Below are positions 53,865 through 63,919 of a stretch of DNA of 64,000 nucleotides, in pieces (within the stretch, counting starts at the first letter, position 1; each line of letters starts with the position of its first letter). The notes beneath the pieces are model-generated. The model saw only the letters and a list, made by a program, of their open reading frames with translations, was not told the DNA's origin and did no database searches. Where the stretch lies: NCBI GenBank assembly GCA_963738345.1, contig CAVTWI010000002.1, forward strand, positions 2,852,001 through 2,916,000, given 5' to 3'. Made by a program: the position numbers and the translations under genes. Source of the stretch: Bog-159 sp963738345. GTDB lineage: Bacteria; Acidobacteriota; Terriglobia; Bryobacterales; Bryobacteraceae.

Positions 53865-55432
53865 GCGGCTCTGCTGTTCCTGGTAAAGCGTGCCCCAACC
53901 CGCCCAGTAATAGCCCGCCACAAAAAGCAGCAGGAAAGGAATCGAGAAGAAGTTATAGGTGTCGATCGCAAAGACGATCATGGCCACAAAGTAAGTCCCG
54001 ATCAGCGATTTCGATATATGGAAGCCAGCCGCTGCGCCGACGGTATTTCTTATGCTCCAGATTCATGGGCCGGTCGCCGATCGCAAACTTGGGGGTACGC
54101 ACAAAACCGGTGGTCACTCCGAAGATAGCTTCCAGTACAGCGCGCGTGTTGATTACGGTCAGCGCCACGCCGACGGCCATCAGCACCGGCAGCAGTAGAA
54201 TCGACCGCTTCCAGTTCTTGGGATACAACTCACGCTGCGCCACTACATAGAATGCCGAGATGGACCAGAACGCAGCCATGATCAGCGGCAGATCGATGAA
54301 TACCATCTGCCACACGCCCATGTAAAAACGCACGATCATCACCGGCAGCATCAGCGCCGAAACCACCATCATCAGCGGATACGAAATGTTGGGCGTCAGG
54401 TGCATGAAGGCTTCGACCTTCACCCGCATCGGCAAATTGGCGCGCAAGATCATGGGCAGCAGTTTCTTGGCGCACTGCGTCAAGCCCTTTGGCCCAGCGC
54501 GATTGCTGCACCTGGAATCCGTGCATTTCCACAGGCAACTCCGACGGGCATTCGAGACCGGGCATGTAAACGAAGCGCCAGCCCTTCAACTGCGCACGGT
54601 AGCTGAGGTCGGAGTCTTCGGTAAGAGTGTCGTGCTGCCAGCCGCCCGCGTCGTCGATCATTGCGCGCCGCAAGATGCCGGCAGTTCCGTTGAAATTGAA
54701 AAAGTAGCCGGCGCGCGAACGGGCTCCATGTTCCAGGATAAAGTGCCCGTCCAGCAGCATAGCTTCCACTTCCGTCAGAAAGCTGTAATCGCGATTCAGA
54801 TAGCTCCAGCGGGTCTGCACCACGCCGATCTTGGGGTCGGCAAAATGGTGGATGGTGCGGGTCAGGAAATCGGTGGGCGGAATGAAATCGGCATCGAAAA
54901 TAGCGACGAACTCGCCCGTTGCTGTCTTCAGACCTTCCTGCAGCGCGCCAGCTTTGAAACCGTGCCGGTTATCGCGATGATGGTATTCGATCGGAAAGCC
55001 CAGGGTGCGGTAGCGTTCGACCAGGGCTTCGGCAAAGCCGGCCGTATCGTCGGTCGAATCGTCCAGCACCTGGATCTGTAACAGTTCCCGGGGATACTCA
55101 ATCTTGGTCACTTCGTCAATCAGGCGCTCAATCACGTAACGTTCATTGAAAACCGGAAGTTGAATAGTTACGGGCGGCAAATGCTCGAAGCGCTTCGGCG
55201 GCTCGCCGGTCGCCTTCTTGCGGTGCTTGAAATACGTGTGGATAATTTCGTAGCGATGGACGCCGTACACAGACAACAGGGTAAGGATTGCGAAGTAGGG
55301 GATCAGAATCGCCCAGTCGAACCAACCCAATTGGTGAACACCGCTGAAGGTGTCGTCAAACAGGCTGCGCACTATTCGGGAGGTGGCCGAATTAGCGGCC
55401 AGAAAGGCAACAGGAAGCAGGTTGGCTACCAT
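53817..55432 (-). pseudogene. Cellulose-synthase-like family 2 glycosyltransferase, two frameshifts
   Basis: From ATG 55432 the first 316 codons are intact: two N-terminal membrane segments, then the GT2 catalytic core with QLPVFNERYVIERLID, DDSTDDT, FDADFIPP, TEDSDLSYRAQ and QQSRWAKG (the QxxRW motif). One extra base near 54485 and another near 54006 break the frame. Joined, four to five C-terminal membrane helices follow and the protein ends QRRLELKAAR at 53817, about 538 aa. It should polymerise or transfer a sugar from a nucleotide donor. No cyclic-di-GMP PilZ domain is seen. It overlaps the acyl-CoA dehydrogenase gene by 48 bases at the 3' ends. Confidence 0.87.
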
Positions 55433-55466
55433 AAGGCGATTGACATCAATATGTTAACAAATCCGT

Positions 55467-58006
55467 TCAAGCGAAACATTTCGATTTCTTAATCGTTTGG
55501 AATTTGATCTCCGATTCCGCATCGAACTTGCGGTAACCCCGGAAAACGCGTTTCGTTTCGCACAAACGACTTTGCATGCCGCAGTTGCAGCGTCGAGCGG
55601 AGCGGCAGCAGATAGTCTTCCTGCCGATCTTCACTATGCCGTAATCGAGAGAAAAGGCGGGCGATTGTAGGCCAAAATCCTTAGGCAGCCCGATCCCCTG
55701 GATGGTCAGCCGTCTCACCATCCCGGTTTCCTCTTCAATGAAAACCCGTCCGGTATAGCCCACCGGTTCGCGTTTGCCGCCCCAATGCAGCACGAAGTTC
55801 GATTTGGCCTTGGCCACTTCCACATCAAATACCTGGCAGAGCACACCCATTGCCATGGAGCGCCCCGACCATTTGTAGACCGCGGCAACATCTGGATCAA
55901 ACAAGCCGCGCAGCATCGACCCAAATTCGTTGCGCGAGTGAATGCCCTCGTGCGTCTTCGTCGAGTCGTCCGCTTTGATGCCATTGACCTCAATGGTCCG
56001 ATAGCGCTCTTTGCCGTCCTCGTACATCAAGTCATCCTTGAAGGAGTCGGCCTCTTTTAATTGATCCGGCGACTTTACCGACGCTGTAAACCGGTGCGTT
56101 TCCTGCAGTACAGCGGAAATTCGGCAGATGGTCGAGGTATCCCAAGGCGTTCTTGGCAGCCTCTTCCCATAGGCGCTTCTGTTCGTCGTCGCGCATTTTC
56201 AAGCCGCTCGAATCCACCGTAGCCGGTTCAATTTCCGGCAGCACGACGTCACCGTTGTCGGCCTCGTCCTGGGGAGCTTGGGTGGTCTTCGGACCCATCG
56301 CCACCTGCACTGGCTGCGACGTTGACGTCCCCGTGACCTCGGAACGAGATTACCCGCTTGATGACCGTCTTTCCTTGGCGGATCGATATTACACCCTGGT
56401 AATCGCCCGGAGGAAATTTCGCACCCTTCATATTCACCAGATACGGAAATTCTTTCGCCTGGCCGCCGGACATGGTATCGGCGCGGCCACCGATCTTGCT
56501 GGAAGCGCCTTCCCGCGCCTCGCTGGCCAGTCCGCTCTTGAACTGCAGTGGCAGACGCGCCACCACGTGCCCTTCGTGCATGATCTCCATGCTCAAATCG
56601 AGCGGCGCGCCGTGGATATCGGGATACAGCCGCAGATAAACCTGCAGGTCCATGGGCTCTTCGGCGCGGAAGACCGGATCGAGTACAGGCGACAACGCCT
56701 CGCCCTCATAACTTAATACCTGGTCGGCTTCGAATTTGTCGGCGGATCCTTTAAACGGGCGGACTACCAAGGCATCGGTCGCCACCAAGCCGGGTGCATT
56801 GCGACTGGTGCGCAACGGAGTGCGGACTACGCCGGAAGTGCCAGCAACCAAATCCTCAACCTTGGCTTCGAGCGTAAATGGACCCTGGCCCGGCAGGCTC
56901 ACGCTGCGCATGAAGAACATACTGCCCTCGCGCCGCACCTCCAACTTACGCACCGGTCCGCGAACGAAAACGTCTTTGCGTCCAGTCCAGATAGGAGCGC
57001 CCTTGGCGTTCAGTACGGTAGCCGTCAGCCGCGCACGACCCTGGTAGGTCCCCGCATTGTCGTCCGTATCGAATTTCAGCGCATTCAAGGGAGACTCGAC
57101 CGTCACCATGCCCTGCAGCGGCGCGTTCGCGTCATTGGCTTCGAACGATCGCTCGGATGATCCCGCGCCTTGCGATGCAGTGCCGCCTGAGGAGATCAGC
57201 GCCGCGCTCACGCCAAAATCCGCTTCGTGATCCACCATGCTGCTGCCGACATAGCCGCTGCCCGACGTACGCGTAAAACGGATGTGCACCGGAATCTCGA
57301 ACTTGGGTATGGAACCGGGCGCCGGCGCGGAGGCCGGGGCGCTCTCCGCAGCAGTCTCGGCCACGGCCTTCACGGGCACTGTATCGGCCGGTTCTCCGGG
57401 AGCCACCATGGCGATATCGGGCTCCAGCGCCTTGGCTTGTCTAATCCAAGCGCCGCCGGTCTTGACCGCAACAGCCTCCAAGGCTGCATTGGGCAGCGCC
57501 TTTCCGCTTTCGGCTATATCCAGGATCAGAATTCGTACGCCCTTACTTTGGCACACCTCGGCCAAACGCTCCAGCGCACGTTCGCCTTCACTCGAAAATG
57601 GCGGGCTATTCAAGGCAGCGACAACGATACGAACGCCCGGATTCAGCGCAGCGGCCTGCGCGGCAGCGTCGAGCGTAATCAAAAAGGACGGCGGATCGGC
57701 CTCCCGCGCGGCGACGGCGGCATCGTTGAACGCTTGTTCCAATTCCTTCGCGGTCACGGCCGTAGTGAAGCGCTTAGCATCGGCACTTCCCGCGCGCCGA
57801 ATCTCCACCACGCTACCCGCGGTTTGCAGCCATCGACGGGAAGTCGATGCCGCGGCGCGTGCGGATTGCCGCGCAGCCTCCTGGGAACTGGGTCCAAACA
57901 CAAAGGTAAGAATGCCCTGTTCGGCGGAAGCGATGGAAACGGAAAGCGTTATAGCAATAAGGAAGGCAAGGACTAAAGCACGAGCGGTGGTAACCATCGA
58001 ATTCAT
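55467..58006 (-). pseudogene. Large exported protein (VWFA-like region plus C-terminal lipoprotein-sorting-like region), about four frameshifts
   Basis: From ATG 58006 a signal peptide (LVLAFLIAITLSVSIASAEQG) leads into a Rossmann-like region with ALNPGVRIVVAALNSPPF and GVRILILDIAESGKALP. These resemble the fold of the von Willebrand A-related proteins frequent in Acidobacteriota, but no MIDAS DxSxS is visible. Beta-rich domains follow to about residue 555. Shifts near 56343, 56109, 55615 and 55555 interrupt the rest, which after joining holds a HRFTASVKS segment, GVLCQVFDVEV and RKFDAESEIKF at the end. Total is about 846 aa. Two adjacent genes cannot be fully excluded. Confidence 0.65.
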
Positions 58007-58042
58007 TATGCTCCTAACGGCGGCGCAGCGGAAGCGTCCAGG

Positions 58043-58438
58043 TTAGCGCAACTGTTGGCGGCGTAACTGAAACCAGGCGCCTACAAACGCGATTAGAGCG
58101 CCCGCGGTGAGGTATAACGCTCCGCGAAATTCCGGCGGCCCCGCAAAGTAATAGTGGCTCAGGAAAAATCCGCGAATCATCATGACCAGAACGGCCAGAC
58201 TCCACAGAAAAAACAGGGGACGCCATTTGCCCCAGATCGCCAGGATCACCGACGACAGCCCGATGAGCGCGCCACCTAGCAACCAGTAGGTGAGCGATGT
58301 CCCGGACCACGGCAGCATTTCAAGCTGCAAGGGCTGGCCGCTTGATAAGGCTATCAGCGAAATGCCCAGCAGGAAAAGGGTCAACAAGCCGTGAAAGAGA
58401 TAACTGAAAACGCGCATAAGAGCCTTCAGGGCAGCCAC
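58043..58438 (-). CDS. Small four-helix membrane protein
   Basis: This 131-aa protein consists mostly of four hydrophobic segments (about residues 12-33, 47-66, 72-91 and 105-124), with charges at the ends (KALMR, LRRQQLR). No family is recognised. It ends 36 bases before the large exported protein gene and is probably co-transcribed with it. Confidence 0.75.
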   Translation of the reverse strand: MAALKALMRVFSYLFHGLLTLFLLGISLIALSSGQPLQLEMLPWSGTSLTYWLLGGALIGLSSVILAIWGKWRPLFFLWSLAVLVMMIRGFFLSHYYFAGPPEFRGALYLTAGALIAFVGAWFQLRRQQLR

Positions 58439-58519
58439 GCGGCGACCTCCGGTAATTTGAAGAACAGGTTATTGTAGCAGTGGAAGGTACACTGCGGCGG
58501 GTTATGGCACGATGTCTGA

Positions 58520-58825
58520 GTGGGGCATTATCCGTTCACTTTGTTCAATGCGGTGACCGTTTTGGTGATGGCCGCAGCGCTTTCCATCGTATGGCTGCAT
58601 TTCAGGCGCGCGTTCGCGGCAAACTGGCCGTTGGTTGCTTTCGCCCTGATACTTGGCTATAGCTTCGGATTTTCGGGCGGCCTCAATCCTTATTGGGTGC
58701 TCTTGGGGACGGCTTGCGCCGTGGCGATCCGGCTGCGGTTTTACCCGCAGATAGTCTGGTACATCGAAGCGGTGACCCTGGGTTATATCGTCTGCCGGTC
58801 TGTCGACCTGCTGCTGATGCTTTAA
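58520..58825 (+). CDS. Small three-helix membrane protein
   Basis: This 101-aa protein starts with GTG and has three to four hydrophobic segments: LFNAVTVLVMAAALSIVWL, WPLVAFALILGYSFGF and the C-terminal YIEAVTLGYIVCRSVDLLLML. No family is recognised. No strong Shine-Dalgarno was seen. Its stop overlaps the stop of the convergent YdeI-like gene (TTAA). It is divergent from the four-helix protein. Confidence 0.65.
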   Translation: MGHYPFTLFNAVTVLVMAAALSIVWLHFRRAFAANWPLVAFALILGYSFGFSGGLNPYWVLLGTACAVAIRLRFYPQIVWYIEAVTLGYIVCRSVDLLLML

Positions 58826-59400
58826 GGATGCAGCTTTTCGTGCCGCGCCAGCATGTCGACGAATTGCGTGATCCGCCGCGCGCGCGTCTCGGGTTTCTTA
58901 GCGGTTTGGATACGCCATAGTACGGCATAACGATTGGCGCGGTCCAGAATCGCGAAAAACGCCTTGGCCTTGGCGTTGTGATCGAGCGCCGCCTGTAAAT
59001 CGCCGGGGATCGTCGCGCCGGCCGGCGAATCGTAGGCGGCCTCCCACCGGCCATCTTTCTTGGCCTGTTCCACCTGGGCAAGTCCCGCAGGCTGCATCTT
59101 TCCGGACTTAATCAGCGCGTCGACTTTGGCCCGATTCACCTTTGACCAGATACTCTTGGCACGGCGCGGCGTGAACCGCTGCAGCCAAGCCTGCTCGCTC
59201 TCCGGTTTCTTCTGCGCATCGATCCAGCCATAGCAGAGCGCCGTCTCCAGCGCTTCCGCATAGGATACCGATGCCACCGCGGAACCCTTCTTCGCCAACC
59301 GCAGCCAGACCCCCGCCGACGAATCGTGGTGCTCCGCCAGCCAAACTTCCCAGGACGCTTGGTCCGGAAAGAGACGAATCTCCGCGACCGCGCCGCTCAC
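58822..59400 (-). CDS. YdeI/OmpD-associated family protein
   Basis: The start is set at a GTG (59400) that overlaps the rhodanese stop (GTGA), giving 192 aa; a longer frame reaches 59433. The family pattern is clear: FPDQASWEVWLAEHH, YAEALETALCYGWIDAQKK, FTPRRAKSIWSKVN and, at the C-terminus, KPETRARRITQFVDMLAR. YdeI-type proteins are linked to bacteriocin or peptide resistance in some bacteria, without a known mechanism. It is the last gene of the murQ-murA-rhodanese run. Confidence 0.9.
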   Translation of the reverse strand: MSGAVAEIRLFPDQASWEVWLAEHHDSSAGVWLRLAKKGSAVASVSYAEALETALCYGWIDAQKKPESEQAWLQRFTPRRAKSIWSKVNRAKVDALIKSGKMQPAGLAQVEQAKKDGRWEAAYDSPAGATIPGDLQAALDHNAKAKAFFAILDRANRYAVLWRIQTAKKPETRARRITQFVDMLARHEKLHP

Positions 59401-59768
59401 GGACGTGTGACGGGCATGCCCGCCTGCTGCCATGCCTTCCAGCCTCCATCAAGCGAAATCGCCGCAGTGTAGCCCATCTTCTGCAAGTTATCCGCAACCA
59501 GCGCGGAGCGGAATCCGCCCCCACAATAGAGCACCATGCGCGTGGACTTATCGGGCACTTTGGCCTCGATATCGCGTTCGATGATTCCCTTCCCCAGATG
59601 TACGGCGCCCGCAGCGTGCCCGGCGGCCCACTCGTTGTCCTCGCGCACATCCACCAGGATGTGCGGTTCGCCGGCAGCCAGCAGCTTGCGGTAGCCGTCG
59701 ATATCGATTTCCGTCACGCGCGATTTCGCGTCGTTGACAATCGCCAGGAACCCTTCGCTATGAACCAT
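59397..59768 (-). CDS. Rhodanese-like sulfurtransferase
   Basis: This 123-aa single-domain protein has LVDVREDNEWAAGHAAGAVHL, and the active-site loop CGGGFRS with Cys 82. The loop size fits thiosulfate:cyanide-type single-domain rhodaneses. It is cytoplasmic and lies 2 bases after the murA stop. Typical roles are sulfur transfer or persulfide handling; the link to murA is positional. Confidence 0.92.
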   Translation of the reverse strand: MVHSEGFLAIVNDAKSRVTEIDIDGYRKLLAAGEPHILVDVREDNEWAAGHAAGAVHLGKGIIERDIEAKVPDKSTRMVLYCGGGFRSALVADNLQKMGYTAAISLDGGWKAWQQAGMPVTRP

Positions 59769-59770
59769 AC

Positions 59771-61027
59771 TTATTCCACCCTTCGGATCTGCGCGCCTAC
59801 ACGGGCCAGTTTCGCCTCGATTTTCTCATAGCCGCGGTCGATATGGTACACCCGGTCGATCACGGTTTCGCCCCGCGCCGCCAGGGCCGCCAACACCAGC
59901 GAGGCGCTAGCCCGCAGGTCCGAAGCAATCACCCCCGCTCCCGTAAGTTCCGACGGTCCCGCCACGATGGCCTGCCGCCCCTCCAGACGAATATTCGCCC
60001 CCATCCGCGCGATCTCCTGCGCGTGCATGAAGCGGTTTTCGAAAATAGTCTCGACCACGATAGCGATACCCTGCGCCTGGGTCATCAAGGCTAGATATTG
60101 CGCCTGCAAGTCGGTCGCGAAACCTGGATACTCTTCCGTAGTCACATCCACCGAACGTAACCGCTTGGTGGCCGCGATCTGTACGCTGGTGGCGTCGGTC
60201 TGCGTGATTTCCGCGCCGGCCTGCAGCAGTTTCGCCACCAACGCCCCGACATGTTCCGGCACGCAGTCCGTAATGGTCAGGTCGCCCGCGGTAATGGCCC
60301 CCGCAATCAAAAACGTTCCCGCCTCGATGCGATCGGCGATGATAGTATGGTCCGCGCCGTGCAACTTCTCGACGCCGCGAATATGTATCGTGGACGTGCC
60401 CGCCCCTTCGATCTGCGCACCCATCTTTGTCAGCAGCGCGCATAGGTCGGTCACTTCGGGCTCGCGCGCGGCATTGCGCAGCATGGTTTCGCCGCGCGCC
60501 AGCACCGCGGCCATGATCAAATCTTCCGTGCCGGTCACCGTGATGCGGTCGAAATGGATGGTCGCCCCGCGCAGGCCTTCCGGCGCCTCCGCCTCGATAT
60601 AGCCGTGCGATTGTTGAATGCGCGCGCCCAATTGCTCCAGACCATGCAGGTGCAGATTGATCGGCCGTGCCCCGATGGCGCATCCGCCCGGAAGGGACAC
60701 GCGCGCACGACCCGTCCGCGCGACTAGCGGTCCCAGCACAAGGCTCGAGGCGCGCATGGTCTTCACCAGTTCATACGGGGCTTCCGACGAAACGATGCGC
60801 GGCGTTTGCAGCCGGACCGTCTCGCCATCCACTTCCACCTGGCTGCCGATATCCACCAGCAGGCGCTGCATGGTGCGGATATCGCGCACCCGCGGAATAC
60901 GCCGCAATGTTACCGCTTCGTCCGTCAGTAGCGCAGCCGCCAGGGCCGGCAGCGCAGAGTTCTTCGACCCGCTGATGGAAACTTCGCCCTGTAAGCGAGG
61001 GCCGCCTTTAATTACGAATTTATCCAT
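59771..61027 (-). CDS. murA: UDP-N-acetylglucosamine 1-carboxyvinyltransferase
   Basis: This 418-aa protein is of normal length. It shows the family residues Lys 22-Asn 23 (GSKNSALP), the active-site Cys 116 in LPGGCAIGARP (the fosfomycin target), TGTEDLIMAAVLA and EEYPGFATDLQAQ. It transfers enolpyruvate from PEP to UDP-GlcNAc, the first committed step of peptidoglycan synthesis, in the cytoplasm. It follows murQ by 27 bases, so synthesis and recycling genes share a transcript. Confidence 0.97.
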   Translation of the reverse strand: MDKFVIKGGPRLQGEVSISGSKNSALPALAAALLTDEAVTLRRIPRVRDIRTMQRLLVDIGSQVEVDGETVRLQTPRIVSSEAPYELVKTMRASSLVLGPLVARTGRARVSLPGGCAIGARPINLHLHGLEQLGARIQQSHGYIEAEAPEGLRGATIHFDRITVTGTEDLIMAAVLARGETMLRNAAREPEVTDLCALLTKMGAQIEGAGTSTIHIRGVEKLHGADHTIIADRIEAGTFLIAGAITAGDLTITDCVPEHVGALVAKLLQAGAEITQTDATSVQIAATKRLRSVDVTTEEYPGFATDLQAQYLALMTQAQGIAIVVETIFENRFMHAQEIARMGANIRLEGRQAIVAGPSELTGAGVIASDLRASASLVLAALAARGETVIDRVYHIDRGYEKIEAKLARVGAQIRRVE

Positions 61028-61054
61028 AAATTGAATGGAGCCTTTTGTCTGATT

Positions 61055-61900
61055 TCATTTGCCTGGCGTCGCGGTCTTCGCCTTTTCGATAGCGGCGCGC
61101 ACGTTGTCGTTAGCCGCCCGCAAGAGAGCCCCGGCGTCATCGTAACTGACCCCCGCGGCTTGCGCCACAATGCGCGTCGCGCGGTCGCGCAGTTTGCTGT
61201 TCTTCGGTTGTACGTTCACCATCAGGTTTCCGTACACATATCCCAACCTGATAAACGTTGCCGTCGTCAGCATATTCAAGACCAGTTTGGTCGCCGTACC
61301 CGCTTTCATGCGCGTCGACCCGGCCAATACTTCCGGACCCGTCAGCACCGTGATGGGTATTTGCACGGCGCTTGCCAATTCCGAATCGGGGCTGCAACTG
61401 ATGCCCGCCGTCACCGCGCCCATGCCTCGCGCCTCGGCGATTGCGCCCAACACGTACGGCGTACGGCCGCTGGCTGCGATCCCTACCAGCACATCCCGCG
61501 CCGTAAAGCCTCGTTCCCGCAGATCGCGCGCGCCCGTGGCCGGATCGTCTTCCGTGGCTTCGGTGGGCCGCGATAACGCCGCTTCTCCGCCCGCCATAAT
61601 GCCCTGCACCATTTCGGGGGAAGCGTTGAAGGTGGGCGGACATTCCGCCGCATCCAGCACGCCCAAACGTCCGCTGGTGCCCGCGCCAATGTAGAACAAG
61701 CGGCCGCCGTTCTGGATCGCCGCCACAATCGCATCTACCGCCCGCGCAATGTCCGGTATAGCTCGCGCCACCGCATCGGCCACCAGGCGATCCTCGCCGT
61801 TAATGATTTCGAGAATGCGGGTAGTTGGCTGCGCGTCGATATCCCGCGAAGCAGGGTTGACCTGTTCGGTCAGCAATTTCGCAAGCTGCATCTCGCTCAT
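61055..61900 (-). CDS. murQ: N-acetylmuramic acid 6-phosphate etherase
   Basis: This 281-aa SIS-domain protein has IGAGTSGRLGVLDAAECPPTF, with the catalytic Glu, followed by GIMAGGEAALSRPTEATED, AASGRTPYV, STRMKAGTATKLVLNMLTT and GYVYGNLMVNV. It splits the lactyl ether of MurNAc-6-phosphate to give GlcNAc-6-phosphate during cell-wall recycling. It lies between a TIM-barrel sugar isomerase-like gene (15 bases) and murA. Confidence 0.96.
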   Translation of the reverse strand: MSEMQLAKLLTEQVNPASRDIDAQPTTRILEIINGEDRLVADAVARAIPDIARAVDAIVAAIQNGGRLFYIGAGTSGRLGVLDAAECPPTFNASPEMVQGIMAGGEAALSRPTEATEDDPATGARDLRERGFTARDVLVGIAASGRTPYVLGAIAEARGMGAVTAGISCSPDSELASAVQIPITVLTGPEVLAGSTRMKAGTATKLVLNMLTTATFIRLGYVYGNLMVNVQPKNSKLRDRATRIVAQAAGVSYDDAGALLRAANDNVRAAIEKAKTATPGK

Positions 61901-61914
61901 TGATCAAGCGGCGA

Positions 61915-62748
61915 TTAAGCGACGCCGGCCTTTCGCATCACGGTAGTGGATGTCTCGAGCGCCAGGCGGGCGGCGGCCTCCGGAGTCATCTCCTTAAGCC
62001 CGCGTCCGAAAACTTCGACGCTCAGCGCGTCCTGATAGCCGATTTCGTGCAGCGCCATCAGGAAGGCGTTCAATGCAATCACGCCTTCGCCGGGCATCAG
62101 GCGCTGATCGTCGCGGATCTGGTCGGGCGGCAGTTTCGGCGCATCGTTGAAATGCACGTGCACGATGCCGTCTTTTCCCGCCTTGATAATGTCCTCCGTG
62201 GTCGCGCCCGCGTGGTGCCAGTGCCACACGTCTAAAAGTAGACCCACATTCGAACCGCATTCGCGGGCGAACGCCAGCATCTCGGGCATCTTCCAAATAA
62301 ATTCGTTGGGCTCCATCTTGCGCAGGTGCAACGGGCCCAGGAATTCCAAGCCCAGGCGCACGTGCGACCGCGCCAGCACGTCGGCAGCGGCGCGAAAGCG
62401 TTTCAAATACAGGGCGCGCAATTCGGCTTTCGGGGTTTTACTCGAAGGCATGATCCAGGTGATCATGCGCGGGCATTCCATCGCCGCGGCGAAGGACGCC
62501 TGGTCGCCCAGCCTCTCCATGTCTTTGCGGAAGGCGGCGTCGTCCTTTCGGAATTCCACCGGAAAATTGACCACCGCCGGTTTGATCTTCAGATCCTGCA
62601 ACAGATTGCTGGTGGCGGGCAGTCCGGCTTTCATGGCGGCGGAGAGGTCTACATCCACGCCGGGAAAACCGACCTTCGCGGCCAACCGCGCGAACTCGGG
62701 CCAGGGGACGCGGCCCGATGTGATGGTTGGATTCAGAGAAAGGTACAC
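61915..62748 (-). CDS. Sugar phosphate isomerase/epimerase-like TIM barrel (AP endonuclease 2 family)
   Basis: This 277-aa protein starts with GTG. The xylose-isomerase-like barrel has VGFPGVDVDLS near the start, LGLEFLGPLHLRK with a metal-binding Glu, NVGLLLDVWHWHHAG with Asp/His ligands, VHVHFNDAP and a final ALSVEVFGRG with Glu. No signal peptide is present. The substrate is probably a sugar or sugar-like cyclitol. It opens the murQ-murA run. Confidence 0.88.
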   Translation of the reverse strand: MYLSLNPTITSGRVPWPEFARLAAKVGFPGVDVDLSAAMKAGLPATSNLLQDLKIKPAVVNFPVEFRKDDAAFRKDMERLGDQASFAAAMECPRMITWIMPSSKTPKAELRALYLKRFRAAADVLARSHVRLGLEFLGPLHLRKMEPNEFIWKMPEMLAFARECGSNVGLLLDVWHWHHAGATTEDIIKAGKDGIVHVHFNDAPKLPPDQIRDDQRLMPGEGVIALNAFLMALHEIGYQDALSVEVFGRGLKEMTPEAAARLALETSTTVMRKAGVA

Positions 62749-62785
62749 GCTTTATTGTGGGGGCGATGAGGTCCGCTTGGCAAGC

Positions 62786-62819
62786 GAAGAAAAGGGCGCG
62801 AAACCGTAGCCTCGCGCCC
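62786..62819 (-). terminator. Rho-independent terminator after the aldo/keto-reductase-like gene
   Basis: On the minus strand a perfect 8-bp stem (TCGCGCCC with GGGCGCGA, complements of 62812-62819 and 62794-62801) with a 10-base loop is followed by TTTTCTTC. It lies about 17 bases past the stop of the 62836-63759 gene and so separates it from the murQ run. Confidence 0.75.
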
Positions 62820-62835
62820 GCCTGATCCGTTAAGC

Positions 62836-63759
62836 CTACGCCTTCGTCAGGATGCGGCGCACCAGTTCGGTATTCTCGCTTACTTCGTCTTTGAACCGCG
62901 GATACATGCCGACGATCACCGCGTCCATCGGTTTGATGCCGTTAAGCGCATACCGGAAGGCCGCTTCCACCTGCTCCGTCGATCCGCTCATGCGGCCCGC
63001 GCCAAACAGTTTGAACGCCAGGCAGGGCTTCTTGGTCTGCCGGATCATGTGCAGCATGCGTTCCGGATCCTTTTCCATGAACGTCTCGCCGATGGGCGCT
63101 TCGCCAAACTCCGCGCGCGCCTCTTCAGGCGTTCGCGACACGCGGTAAAGGCAGCACTGGTAATAATCGACGTCCCAGCCTTCGCCTTCCGCCGTATCCA
63201 CCACCGCCGGATTATGCGTCGACAAGCCCACCATCACGCCGGTATCGCGCACCGCTTTCAGGAAGTCTTTGATCTTGCCCTTCTCGCCGTTGCGGAAACG
63301 CTCGTCGGTGCGATTGCCGTGATGCCCAATGCCCAGCGGCCCGAGTTTGGCCACTTCCGGCAGCAATTTCGGATCCTTCATCAGCGCGAAATCGGCCAGC
63401 AGGATCAGTTGCATCTTGCCGCCTTCGGCGCGATAGCGTTTGAAATCCTCCATCGGCTGGTCGTTGTAATGGATTTGCCAGGTTTTGATGCCGTGCCGCT
63501 CGCAGGCGTGCAGCACTTCCATCTTGCGCTCCTGTGTATACCACTCGCGCATCGACAGGTCCGTCGTGTGGTTGAAGTGCGAATAGCCATACAGCGGGTT
63601 GGAGCCGATGATCAGGCGGCTGATATCGTGCTTACCGAACTTGACGGTTGGCAGCGTCGGCGGCGCGGCGGACTGGGCTGCGGCTTTACCGGCAGCCGGC
63701 GCCAGCGCGCCCAGGGTAGCAGCCAGTTGCAGGAAGGAACGGCGGGAATTGGACTCCAT
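62836..63759 (-). CDS. Exported aldo/keto-reductase-like TIM-barrel protein
   Basis: This 307-aa protein has a twin-arginine-like start (SNSRRSFLQLAATLGALAPAAG). The barrel begins VKFGKHDISRLIIGSNPLYGYSHFN and shows GIKTWQIHYNDQ and GVMVGLSTHNPAVVD, then DVDYYQCCLYRVS, and a late VIVGMYPRFKDEV, as in aldo/keto reductases. The usual catalytic Tyr-Lys-His set is not all evident, so it may be a non-reductase family member. Its own terminator follows. Confidence 0.8.
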   Translation of the reverse strand: MESNSRRSFLQLAATLGALAPAAGKAAAQSAAPPTLPTVKFGKHDISRLIIGSNPLYGYSHFNHTTDLSMREWYTQERKMEVLHACERHGIKTWQIHYNDQPMEDFKRYRAEGGKMQLILLADFALMKDPKLLPEVAKLGPLGIGHHGNRTDERFRNGEKGKIKDFLKAVRDTGVMVGLSTHNPAVVDTAEGEGWDVDYYQCCLYRVSRTPEEARAEFGEAPIGETFMEKDPERMLHMIRQTKKPCLAFKLFGAGRMSGSTEQVEAAFRYALNGIKPMDAVIVGMYPRFKDEVSENTELVRRILTKA

Positions 63760-63919
63760 ATAGGTCTTTCAGGCCTTATTCTATTGTGCGGTCGTCCCGA
63801 AAGCAAGCCCTCGCGCTTGTATTGTCAAAGCGACGTACAACCGTCCTTTCTGAACCCTCTTTTTGCCCGCTCGGGGCAAGATGCCAGCGGTTGCGAAGGC
63901 GCAGCTAACCGTAACGATC

